Assembly (NCBI GenBank): GCA_030847615.1
Contig: JAUMIR010000004.1
Span: forward strand, 234,229,001 to 234,293,000
Source of the DNA: Gambelia wislizenii
Taxonomy: Eukaryota; Chordata; Lepidosauria; Squamata; Crotaphytidae
Reading direction: 5' to 3'
DNA: 64,000 nucleotides
The notes under the pieces: model-generated
Told to the model about the DNA's origin: nothing
Database searches by the model: none
Seen by the model: only the letters and a program-made list of their open reading frames with translations
Translations under genes and position numbers: made by a program
Shown here: positions 55,567-64,000 of the stretch, piece after piece
Layout of the letters: the number at the start of each line of letters is the position of its first letter
Position numbering within the stretch: the first letter of the stretch is position 1

Positions 55567-56133
55567 GGACTTTATTGGACCACTCTCCATAAACGTTCTT
55601 TTGCCGGCATATTTTGGATCATTTTTATGCTGGCAAAAGACCCCTCCCCCAACCAGACTTAACTTAACCAGTGTGAAAACGCACCCCTGGCAGAGCTCCA
55701 TTTACTTCTGGATTCCAAATCTCGGTGATTCTCATGAGAAGATGTGAGTGTGGTAAATTTGAAAAAAAGAAAAGTAAAGAAAAACAAATTCACAAAATGT
55801 ACACCAAAGCACAATAACACACTTAAAAAGACCCAAGTGAAATGGGGAGGTTCATAAAAAGAGTGTCCTCTACCTGGCAGTCGCAATCTCACCCAGAAGT
55901 GTTCTGTCATTGACACTATATTCCCGTGAGCACAATGGTGTGAAGTTTCAAATGCTGGCAAGGCTGGCAAAAAAGTGCCATGGCAGATCTATTGACAGCT
56001 TGGTCTGTCAGTAAAAAGGAACAGCTTCTTGACAGGACAAGATTGCAAAAGGATGACATCATATGATATGCATGCCCTTTTGTGTTCATTAGGCATCAAT
56101 ATGATGACATATTTGCCTGGTCTGATAAAGTCC
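55567..56133. mobile_element. Inverted-repeat element, 567 bp, AAA duplication
   Basis: GGACTTTATTGGACC and GGTCTGATAAAGTCC, with AAA on both sides. Copy A of the host segment reads ACCAAAGTAAAGG without the insert, confirming the boundaries. Related to 15392-15839 and 19419-20341. Central hairpin at 55989-56019. Confidence 0.88.
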
Positions 56134-56233
56134 AAAGTAAAGGACTAAGCAGTGAATGCTTTGTGAGCACAGAGATAGTATTGCTCCCATGCTTGGAAGA
56201 TGAATGAAGCCAATATGCTGAGCATTTCTTCAG

Positions 56234-57482
56234 CTGGCAGAACTCCCCTTTTGCCAGTAAAACCTTTTGCCAGCATATCTCAGTGGTCTGCTGACAGAAT
56301 GGTCTTTCAGTAGAACAGCTCTGCTGGCTGTGATCTGCCAGCAAAAGAGGCAGAGAAGGAGTGAGGTAATTTATGGAGAAGTCAAGTAAAAGGCACATTG
56401 CTGGCCCAGCTAGACCGTAATAGGGGTAGTATATAGACTGGGAAGAATTTCACTCACAACAATTTCAGTTTACTTAGGCTGACTCTACAAAGGCTAAATT
56501 ATCTCAATCCCAGTTGTGCTGGAACACATGATGTTCCTCTCTTTTCGATTTGAAAATACTTTTTTTCGATGCCTGAGGGCTCTGAGGCAATTTTAAAAAA
56601 CCTTCAGTTTACTCTGCTGTTTTGGGGACGAGTCAAGTTTTTAAAATGTGTGGTTTGACTCCCATATTAGGATTGCAGTGGAATTGGGGTGGGGGAGGGT
56701 GAGATGAGGTTGGTGGGTGGTCATCTAGATCAGGTGGTCACTTGGGTCACCTGATCGTTCCTGTCATGGAAGGGTAGCTTTCTTGTTTGTATTGGTATCT
56801 AGAAAAGGTGGTGTTGCCTCTTTGTTTCGTTCTTTCTTTCTTTCTTTTGAGGTTTGTATGCGCACACATTTACAGGTCAGCATTTCCCCTCCACTTTCTC
56901 TACCGGCTTCACTTTATAGAAGTTCAGGTGGGCAATCAGAACAAAGGGAGAAAAAGTCTATTTGAGTAAGTGAATATGTGAATATGCGCATGCATCAAAT
57001 GATTTTGTTAAAAAAATCTTGCAGCTGCGACCATTGTGTGACCAGACATAAACTGCTGTGGTGAACATGTGCACAGAGTAGAAATACCCCTTTGCACTGA
57101 TGTGGCTACATAATGGGGGTCCATTGTGGCTGTCCAAACTGATTTCAGTCTGGATCATAACAGGTTTGTGTGGCAGTAAAGGGGTCAATCTGGGGCAGGA
57201 ATACAGTGCAGTGGAGCTGTGATACAAGTCTCATGAAGATTCAGCCTGTGTTGTCTCAGCTGGCCCTTGTCCATGATTTTAGCATCAAATCAGAAGAGTG
57301 CTATATTCAAGTTTCCAATAAGGGTCAACAAAAAAGATGCTGAGCTTCACAGTAGAAGTTTCAAACCTTTTAATGACAACAATTAATAGATTATTCTGCA
57401 TGCATGGCTTTGAGTTTTTTAGGATTAAAAAAACTGTGTGTTGGCAAGAAGGATCTAGGGCAGGAGTGGACAACTGAGTAGG
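56234..57482. other. No feature recognised
   Basis: A TTTC-rich patch lies near 56830. No coding or named repeat signal. Confidence 0.4.
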
Positions 57483-58080
57483 TGTCATAACTCACCCCTT
57501 GGATGACTGAGATGAGGAGGAAGTGGCAGCAGTGGAGGAGGAGGAGGCAGACTGCCAGGGAGCCATACCTCCTGACAGGGGAACTTGCTCAAAGTCCAAA
57601 GAATTGGGGGCAGGGGACCCTGCTCCCCAGCAAGAGTTGGGAGAGGCTGCAGATCCTACTCCACCATTGAGTGAAGGAGGGAGAAATACTAACCCTAGCA
57701 CTGGTTAAGTCATAGACACTGACCTAATTAGGCACCCATGAAGCATCTGTGGCCTTGAAGAAGCTGCTCATAAATTTCCTGGAAGTTCTCTCTCAGCTTC
57801 ACTGCTGACAACTCTCTTATTTCTACTCTCTCATGGTCCTGTTTTTTCATGACCTTGGACTGGCTAGGTTTTGGACTACTCTGTTAATTCCTTGCTGGCT
57901 TGTGTACCTGGACTTATGACCTGCTGATATGACCTCTGGACTGGCTATCCACTACCTTCTGCTCCTCCCTTTATCTTGCTCAGATAACCCATGACTCACC
58001 AGGACTGGACTGATTACTTGACAGCCCCTACACATCAATCACCTGCCTCCTCTGGCACTTGCAGACTTGTGCTCAGGACA
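57483..58080 (+). mobile_element. Possible solo LTR
   Basis: Begins TGTCATAACTC and ends GTGCTCAGGACA, with a body of GACCTTGGACTGG- and CTGGACTTATGACC-like phrases common in Gypsy-type LTRs of reptiles. Flanking pentamers GTAGG and GTCTG do not match well, so this is tentative. The 61-codon frame inside is not taken as a gene. Confidence 0.25.
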
Positions 58081-58596
58081 GTCTGGAAAAGATAGCATTT
58101 TTTGCCTCCCTTCCCCCACCCTGTAAGCTGCATTGATGTGTATTGGTATAAAAACTGTCATAGTGGGGGAGTTCTGGAGAGCTGGAAACCTAAACTGCCA
58201 CATTTGCAAGCAGGGTTTTTGTTTGTTTGTTTGTTTTTGTTCTTGTATTTGGGGCTATTTGCAGGTGAAAAATTGCCCAAATATCACTCATTTTTTAATA
58301 TTAAGGAGGGTTTCAGGAACTGCTAGGGGGCTTTGGAAGCTTCTGAAGTAGGGTTCAGGGGCTGAAGGTGGCCTGTTCATCATACATTTCCCACACCTAA
58401 TTTAAGGCATGATTGATTTTTGACTTGCCATATGTAAATGCAAAAGCAAATGTGATGGTCACTTATGCTTGTTTCCCAGCATTTCCTCCTGGAGGGGAAG
58501 AGTGGCAAGAACATCTGGCATGATATTTCAGTTTGATGCTGACACTAAATGCTTAGGAGGTATCTTATGGTTATGCAACTCGTTTCTGCAGACTAG
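58081..58596. other. No feature recognised
   Basis: A (TTTG)n patch near 58218 only. Confidence 0.4.
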
Positions 58597-58913
58597 GGAC
58601 TTTTTCAAATGGAGGGGAAAAAAACCCAAGGAGGTCAGGTTCAGAATGGCACTATCCCATTTACAGCGCTCTGTTTTGGACGATGAGATCCTCCTTCCAA
58701 CCTTCCCCCGTGCTTCCTCCATGCTGCGGGCACGAGAAACACGTCACTTTTATTGATGGAAAAAACCCGTCAATAAAAAGCAGTGCCTGCAGCATGGAGG
58801 AAGCATGGGGGAAGGTTGGGAGGAGGATGGCGCCATCTGAAATGGGGTGCTGTAAGTGGGACAGCGCCGTTGTTCTCCAACCTCCTTGGGTTCCCCCCCA
58901 TTTGAAAAAGTCC
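58597..58913. mobile_element. 317-bp palindromic element, TAG duplication
   Basis: GGACTTTTTCAAATGG and CCATTTGAAAAAGTCC, with TAG on both sides (58594-58596, 58914-58916). The arms pair over nearly the full length (CTTCCTCCATGCTGC / GCAGCATGGAGGAAG), with the central hairpin CTTTTATTGATGG / CCGTCAATAAAAAG at 58747-58780. Confidence 0.88.
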
Positions 58914-59389
58914 TAGGTCAATCATACTTTGGTCCTAGTGTAATCAATGGGACCTAAAATAGTGATGACTAGTTTATCCCATAGATTTTACAAGGCTTAG
59001 CATGAGTGATTTAGCTTGATTCAAGCTCACTGTCTATAGCTCACAGGGATAGTTGGATCTCTGGTTGGGCCACTGGTGTGAAATATGCCAGGAGCATGGG
59101 CACATTGTTTTTGATTACTGTATGTCCCAAGAAGCAAAGGATGGTCTTGTTTAAAATGCATAATTTGTTTAAAACATCCTGTTCTAGGGAAAAGGGTGCA
59201 GATCTAAAAGGACATTTCTGTAGCATGTAGAGTTGAAATATCAAATGCATGCATAGGTTGCATATTGTTAACTGATATTAAAAGTAGTCAGTTACAATGT
59301 GAAATGTAAAGTAAATGGATCAGGCACTTCTAAAAATCCATATTGTGATTAAGCACGTCCATTTCCCCTTCCTTGTTAAAGCTATTTCA
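58914..59389. other. No feature recognised
   Basis: No coding or named repeat signal. Confidence 0.4.
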
Positions 59390-59689
59390 GGGCTACTCTT
59401 CATGACATGCCATGGCCCTGTCTCACAGAATCCTGTGTTTTGTAGCTTAGTTAAGTGAGATCTTTAGCTAGTGAACTTTAGTGCTATAGTTCAAGGGAGT
59501 GGATTAGTGGTCTCTGATAGAAAGAATTTCTAAGGATGTCATGTCACTGAATTAAACACCCCAAGATCCCATAGTATGAAGCCATGGCAGTTAAAGTACC
59601 CATATATTCCGGTGTATAAGACGACCCCCCAATTTTAAGTCAAAATATAGACTTTAGGGTATACTCACCATATAAGATGACCCCCGCAT

Positions 59690-59960
59690 CACCAGCCCTC
59701 CCTGAAGCCGTGATCGGACTCCCCTTCATGGCTTTGGGGAGGGCGTCTGGCGTCTGGAAAGCTTCCCCCCTTCCAGCCAGCCAACCTTGCTGAAACCTTC
59801 CCGAAGCTGGCTCAGGAATCGTGGGGGATGGCTGGCCTGCTGGGGAAAGGCTCAGTCACCTCCCATGACTCCCCAACCCATGAGGAGGCTGGCCAGCCAC
59901 CTCGTGATTTGGGGAATTGCAGGGATGGCTAGCCAGCTGGGGAATCGCGGGAGGTGGTTT
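59690..59960. repeat. GC-rich minisatellite-like units, left block
   Basis: Units of roughly 90-100 bp with GGAATCG-GGG-GATGGCTGGCC and GAGGCTGGCCAGCCACCTC, repeated again at 61300-61530. Confidence 0.6.
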
Positions 59961-60015
59961 TAAAACAGTCTGTCACTACCATCTCAGTAATTATAGGCAA
60001 TCACACAAAAGTGTG

Positions 60016-60240
60016 AGAGTCAGCACGGTGTAGTGGTTTGAGTGTTGGACTAGGACCCTGGGAGACAAAAATTCAAATTTCTGCTCAACCATGGATATCC
60101 ACTGGGTGACGTTGGGCAAGTCATACTTTCTGAGCCTCAGAGGAAAGCAAGGGCAGCCCCCCTCTGAACAAATTCTGCCAAGAAAACCTCACAATCGGGT
60201 TGCCATAAGTCAGAAATGACTTGAAGAAACACAATAATAA
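60016..60240 (+). mobile_element. tRNA-derived SINE (family 1), nested
   Basis: GTCAGCACGGTGTAGTGGTT head, GTGACGTTGGGCAAGTCAT, TCTGAGCCTCAGAGGAAAGC, and tail ATGACTTGAAGAAACACAAT. Sense orientation. Confidence 0.8.
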
Positions 60241-60484
60241 CAAATACAAAAATATTTTGTGGAGAAGGAAAAGAAGAATTAATATCAACTCATCAAAGCT
60301 ATTTCAGTGGCAGAAAAAAAAGCAAAAAAATATGCATAGGAGAAGAGAACCCTGTCCCAGGTTAAAATATCTCTAATAAATAATAAATTAGGGACAGGGC
60401 CCTGTTGGTGATGGCTCCCCAATACAGAAATTTTCTTCCTTGGAATTAAGGTGTGAGGTTCAAATTGTAATGTGTAATGATGAA

Positions 60485-61130
60485 TTATTTAGTCCAACTA
60501 TGATCCAATGGATTCAAAACTAAACATGAGTCAACTGTGTGATGCAGCAGCCAAGAGAGCCAATGCAATTCTGGGCTGCATCAAGAGAAGTATAGTTGCC
60601 AGCTTAAGGGTAGTACTAGTGCTGCTCTGTTCTGATTTGATCACACTTCACCTGGAATACTGTGGCCAGTTCTGGACATCACAGTTCAAGAAAAATATTG
60701 ACAAGCTGGACATGTCCAGAGAAGAGCAATCAAGATTAGCAAAGGCCTGGAAATCAAGACATAGGAGGAACAGCTTAGGGAGTTGGGTATGTTTAGCCTG
60801 GAGAAGAGAAGACAGAGAGGTAACATGATAGCCATCTTTAATTTTATGAAGGGATGTCATGTAGAAGATGGAGCGAACTTGTTTTCTGCTTTTCCAGAGA
60901 TTAGAACATGAACTAGTGGATTCAAATTGCAAGAATAAAGATCTCTCCAAAATGCTAGGAATAATCTCTGTTTGACAGTGGAATAGACTTCCTTGGAAGT
61001 TGATAAACTCTCCATTGGAAGTCTTTAGGCAGAGGTTAGATGAACATTTGTCAGAAGTTGTGTATTCCTGCATGGCAGGGAGCTGGACTAGATGGCCCTT
61101 GTGGTCCATTTCAGCTCTATGACTCTATGA
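60485..61130 (+). mobile_element. CR1 LINE 3' end with ORF remnant, nested
   Basis: The frame at 60508-60828 encodes CDAAAKRANAILGCIKRSI and LHLEYCGQFWTSQFKKNIDK, the C-terminal thumb/tail of CR1 ORF2, which is then frameshifted. The tail GAGCTGGACTAGATGGCCCT and TCTATGACTCTATGA closes the copy. About 645 bp, 5'-truncated. Confidence 0.85.
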
Positions 61131-61299
61131 TCCCTTTCATGCTCAGTGTAACATTTTATTTGCTCTCCTGTAAACAAAATGCTTAAACATCTGTATATAA
61201 AGAAATATGGGGCTACGTTAAGCCCAATGCTGGGTATACTTTTTCTAGGGCAATTGAATGGGAAGCCCATAAGACCTAGTAGATAATGAAAACTGATTC

Positions 61300-61530
61300 C
61301 TGGGCCACAGATGGAGCTGGGGAGTGGCTTAGCCACCTGACCAGCCTCCTCGCGAGTTGGGGAATCATGGGGTATGGCTGGCCAGGTGGGAGAGGCTCAG
61401 CCACCTCTGCAATTCCCCAACCCACGAGGAAGCTGGCCAGCCTCCTCGGGAGTGGGGGAATCATGGGGGATGGCTGGCCAGGTGGGGAGAGGCTCGGCCA
61501 CCTCCCACCCAGCCGGGTCCCCCCCCCGTG
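61300..61530. repeat. GC-rich minisatellite-like units, right block
   Basis: At least two units of about 95 bp (GAGTTGGGGAATCATGGGG ... GGCTGGCCAGGTGG ... GGCTCAGCCACCTC), homologous to the left block. Confidence 0.65.
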
Positions 61531-61649
61531 CAGCCTCAGTGGCTGGGAGGCGATCCTCTCCATGACTCAGAGTCACAGAGAAGACCCCCTCCCACCCAGG
61601 AAGGTGGACGAAAGGGGGAACACACCTGGTTTGTTTCATCCGCCCCCCT

Positions 61650-62180
61650 CCCTCCGTCTTCATTCTCTTTGGAAGGGAATAAAGATGGAGGGAATTGGCA
61701 GCGGCTGTTGCAAACTGCGGGATTCGCCCCTTTCGTCCACCTTCCAGGAAGGTGGAAGAAAGGGGCAAAAATACCCGGTTTGCCTTGTCCGCTCCCCCTT
61801 CCCTCCATCTTCATTCTTTTTGGAAGGGAATGAAGACTGGGGGAAGCGGGGGCAGCCGTTGCAAACCGCAAGATTCGCCCCTTTCTTCCACCTTCCAGGA
61901 AGGTGGAAGAAAGGAGCCAATGTACCTGTTTTGCCTCGGCCGCTGCTCAATCTCCTGTGTTTGTTCCCTTTGGGAACAGGAGATTGAGCAGTGGCCACGG
62001 CAATCCGCAACGTTCACCCCCCTCCTCTATCTTTGGTTGCTCCCCAAATGGGGAGAAGGCAGAGGAGGGGGGGAGAATGAACCGGTAACCACTTTGCCTC
62101 ACCCCCCCGCCCTATCTCCTGCCTCTTCGCTCCATTTGCGAAAGGAGCGAAGAGGCAGGAGATCAGATGGCGGGTGAAGC
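61650..62180. repeat. Array of seven consecutive GC-rich hairpins
   Basis: Inverted repeats at 61650-61692, 61726-61766, 61797-61846, 61877-61917, 61938-61996, 62017-62073 and 62107-62173. Two hairpin types alternate in the first four (GCCCCTTTC-TCCACCTTCC type and CCCTCC-TCTTCATTC type). The last has a perfect 20-bp stem (62114-62133 with 62144-62163) and a 10-base loop. Long open frames through this block are by-products of base composition. Confidence 0.8.
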
Positions 62181-62290
62181 AAAGTGTACCCGATTTTGGA
62201 GGATATTTTTCAGGGTTGAAAGGTCATCTTATACGCAGGAATATACAGTAGTATCAAAGTGCTGTGATTACTTAGTGTGGATATAGCATG

Positions 62291-64000
62291 AGATTATTCT
62301 GGAACAGCTATGAGGAACCTCTGGCCTACAGCTCTGATCTGACCCACAGATTATGGTTCCATTCTGACAGAATATTAGATCAAAACTTCATCTGATCCAT
62401 CAAGGCAGTTCCCATGTTTTAATTCTAACCAAGGAAAAAGAAAAGAATCTTTTCAAAAACTGATCAAGTTCTCCTGAACATCAGCATAATTCATCCACAA
62501 TTTACTCCACATGAAATATCAATGGAATGCAAGTCCATGTGTATTATGTGTGTGTAAAAGAGCTGGTTTGACTGAGAAGTGATTCACTAGTATGTGGAAT
62601 TCCTACCATTTCCCCTCCTACAGAAGGCAATGCTTCCCTCAGGCTACCAAGCCGCTTAGAATCACTGTTCTCTTCAAAAATGTTGGCTGTCCAACTTATG
62701 AAAGCAGGAACCAGTTGAAAAATTTCAAGAGGAGGATGAGTGCCAGCTTCCATGTGGTGTGTTAGACACATAAAAATGCTTTGTTTAGGGGAGAGGCAAA
62801 CATTTGAACAGGCCTGGATGGGGGGTGGGAAAGTCTACCTTAAAGTATCAAAGGGCTTTTTTTGTGTGTGTGCTTGTTAGGTACCAAGCCAAGAGAAATC
62901 CTAAGCGCCAACTCCCCCCCCCCCATCTGTTTCTGATAGCTAACTGTGCATATGGATGGCTGCCACTTCAACCATCTATTTACAGATTCTGGAGACAAAT
63001 TATTTTCAATAATTACACACATTTTTTCCCCTAAAGAAAAGATCCCCAGGAGTCCTTCAGAGGATAATACAGTAGACAGCAGTATGACGCACAACAACAG
63101 CAAATCCCTCCCTGAAAACTGCCATTGATGTGAGGTGAGCTGAAACTGCCCCAGTCACAGCGGGCAGCATGGGATCCAGTCTCTTCTCTCTGCTCCAAAT
63201 ATCTAGTTATCCTCAGCTTCCTCTGCCAGCTCTTCATCATTTTGGTGTGTCTGGCTTGCTCAGCTATCCCTTTTTTTCCAATCTCTCTTGTAAAAAATAT
63301 ATACGGTATGTACCTTCAAGCCCTGCACATTACGTATGTACTAATCACACTTTCAAATTTTGCATGTCCTATTTGTGAGTGTCCCAAAGGTATCTGGTTG
63401 GGCACTGTGAGAAACAAGGTACTGAGCTAGATAACCTTTGGTATGACCCATAAGGGTTCTTCTTATGTTCATTAATTTTTTAAAAAGGAGACTTTCATTT
63501 GAGACTCTGAATACAGAGTATTGAACTACACAGAACAGCAAGGACCATATGAGTCAAATTTATTGAAAAGGAACACAGCAATCAGTTGCCATTGATATAT
63601 GGAGAGCTTCCAGTCAGACAGCTCTTAGCACTACTAGTCAAAAGGCATTGTGCAGCTATTCTACCCTTTCTTCCTAAACACATTTCCTGTAGCAAGGAGG
63701 GTGGGGTGGGAAATGATGGAAGATGCAGTGGCAAAACATGGGAGAACTGGAACCAGAAGGCATTGTTGTCTGGTCTTCAGCCCCACAATTAAATTCCATG
63801 AATGAAGCAGGGCAATCAAACCTGTGTCTGCAGGCTCATTTTAGAAAGACATATTGTATGGTAAATGCAGAGAGCAAGTTTTTCTTTGCAAACAACGTGG
63901 ACTGTCCTCTGTCACCGAGTGGTGAGATGAGCTAGAGACAGCCCAGACTCCCCACCACAGGAAACCTGATCTTGCTGAATATAGACCACCATTGCCTTTC
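62291..64000. other. No gene; possible SINE family 2 tail at 63413-63470
   Basis: GAGCTAGATAACCTTTGGTA and GGTTCTTCTTATGTTC resemble a SINE/LINE tail widespread in reptiles. A C-run lies near 62922. Nothing else was recognised up to the window end. Confidence 0.4.

Larger units (their letters stand above)
55301..56233 (+). repeat. Short duplicated segment, copy B, with two insertions
   Basis: The same sequence as copy A, interrupted by a CR1 tail (55388-55544) and by the 567-bp inverted-repeat element (55567-56133). A 61-codon frame (55204-55389) covers its start but shows no recognisable domain. Confidence 0.6.
59599..62248. mobile_element. TA-flanked element (TATTCC-GYGTATAAGAYGACC termini) with minisatellite and hairpins
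   Basis: Left end CCCATATATTCCGGTGTATA continuing AGACGACC; inverted right end GGTCATCTTATACGCAGGAA then TATACAG. TA on both sides (59597-59598, 62249-62250). It carries subterminal GC-rich direct repeats (units containing GGATGGCTGGCC and GCTGGCCAGCC), a nested SINE and CR1, and a hairpin array. No transposase frame. The TA duplication suggests Tc1/mariner mobilisation. Confidence 0.75.
59390..62290. mobile_element. Palindromic MITE (CACACTA family) split by a 2.65-kb element
   Basis: Left arm GCCATGGCCCTGTCTCACAG ... GAAGCCATGGCAGTTAAAG, right end GTATCAAAGTGCTGTGATTA ... TAGTGTGGATATAGC. The break falls at a TA that is duplicated around the insert. Confidence 0.6.

Noticed and set aside
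57483..58080. Acidic 61-codon frame suggestive of a gag start
   Set aside because: No downstream gag-pol and no matching partner LTR. Kept only as a low-confidence solo LTR.
61300..61530. Possible CRISPR-like regular repeats
   Set aside because: The units are adjacent diverged direct repeats without uniform spacers and lie in a vertebrate transposon.
61286..62177. Several long open frames (up to 233 codons) on both strands
   Set aside because: They run through GC-rich direct repeats and hairpins where stop codons are rare by composition. The peptides are repetitive and mirror each other on both strands.

Overview
This window looks like repeat-dense vertebrate nuclear DNA, most likely from a squamate reptile (lizard). 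The basis is the combination of CR1 LINE tails ending in ATTCTATG-type repeats, a vertebrate BEL/Pao retrotransposon, L1, Penelope-like elements, tRNA-derived SINEs and many short inverted-repeat DNA transposons. I found no host protein-coding gene, rRNA gene or CRISPR array. All supported coding sequence is transposon-derived and carries frameshifts or stops.

Layout. 1-~7090: a decayed BEL/Pao LTR retrotransposon on the minus strand (gag, protease-linked segment, RT, RNase H, integrase), cut by the window's left edge. 7.1-18.9 kb: CR1, L2-like and Penelope fragments, tRNA-SINEs, two unclassified dispersed repeats found twice each, a possible solo LTR, and the first large palindromic element. 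18.6-28.7 kb: LINE tails, nested palindromic elements, and TA-flanked and 'CACACTACACAATTATA' inverted-repeat elements. 28.8-33.6 kb: a 5'-truncated antisense L1 with a candidate 13-bp target-site duplication (TSD), inside a TA-flanked MITE. 35.0-36.7 kb: a second, sense L1 3' end. 36.9-47.5 kb: SINEs, MITEs inside MITEs, and more palindromes. 47.9-50.1 kb: a CR1 tail that received two insertions, a 617-bp inverted-repeat element and a head-to-head Penelope pair carrying hammerhead-like motifs. 52.7-53.7 kb: a LINE 3' end split by a 329-bp palindrome. 54.3-56.2 kb: a short duplicated segment whose second copy holds CR1 and palindrome insertions. 59.4-62.3 kb: a MITE split by a 2.65-kb TA-flanked element that contains a SINE, a CR1 and seven consecutive GC-rich hairpins.

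The most notable structure is a set of about a dozen insertions sharing the terminal motif GGACTTT-TCAGAC (or GGAGATTTTCAGAC). Seven have identical 3-bp flanking duplications, and three of these are backed by an unoccupied related site in the window. Several are near-complete palindromes, and seven share a central hairpin built on TTATTGAYGG/CCRTCAATAA. Their arms differ, and one copy is a mosaic of two arm types. Superfamily names such as 'Harbinger-like' or 'Tigger-like' are inferred from termini and TSD length only, because no transposase is present in the window.
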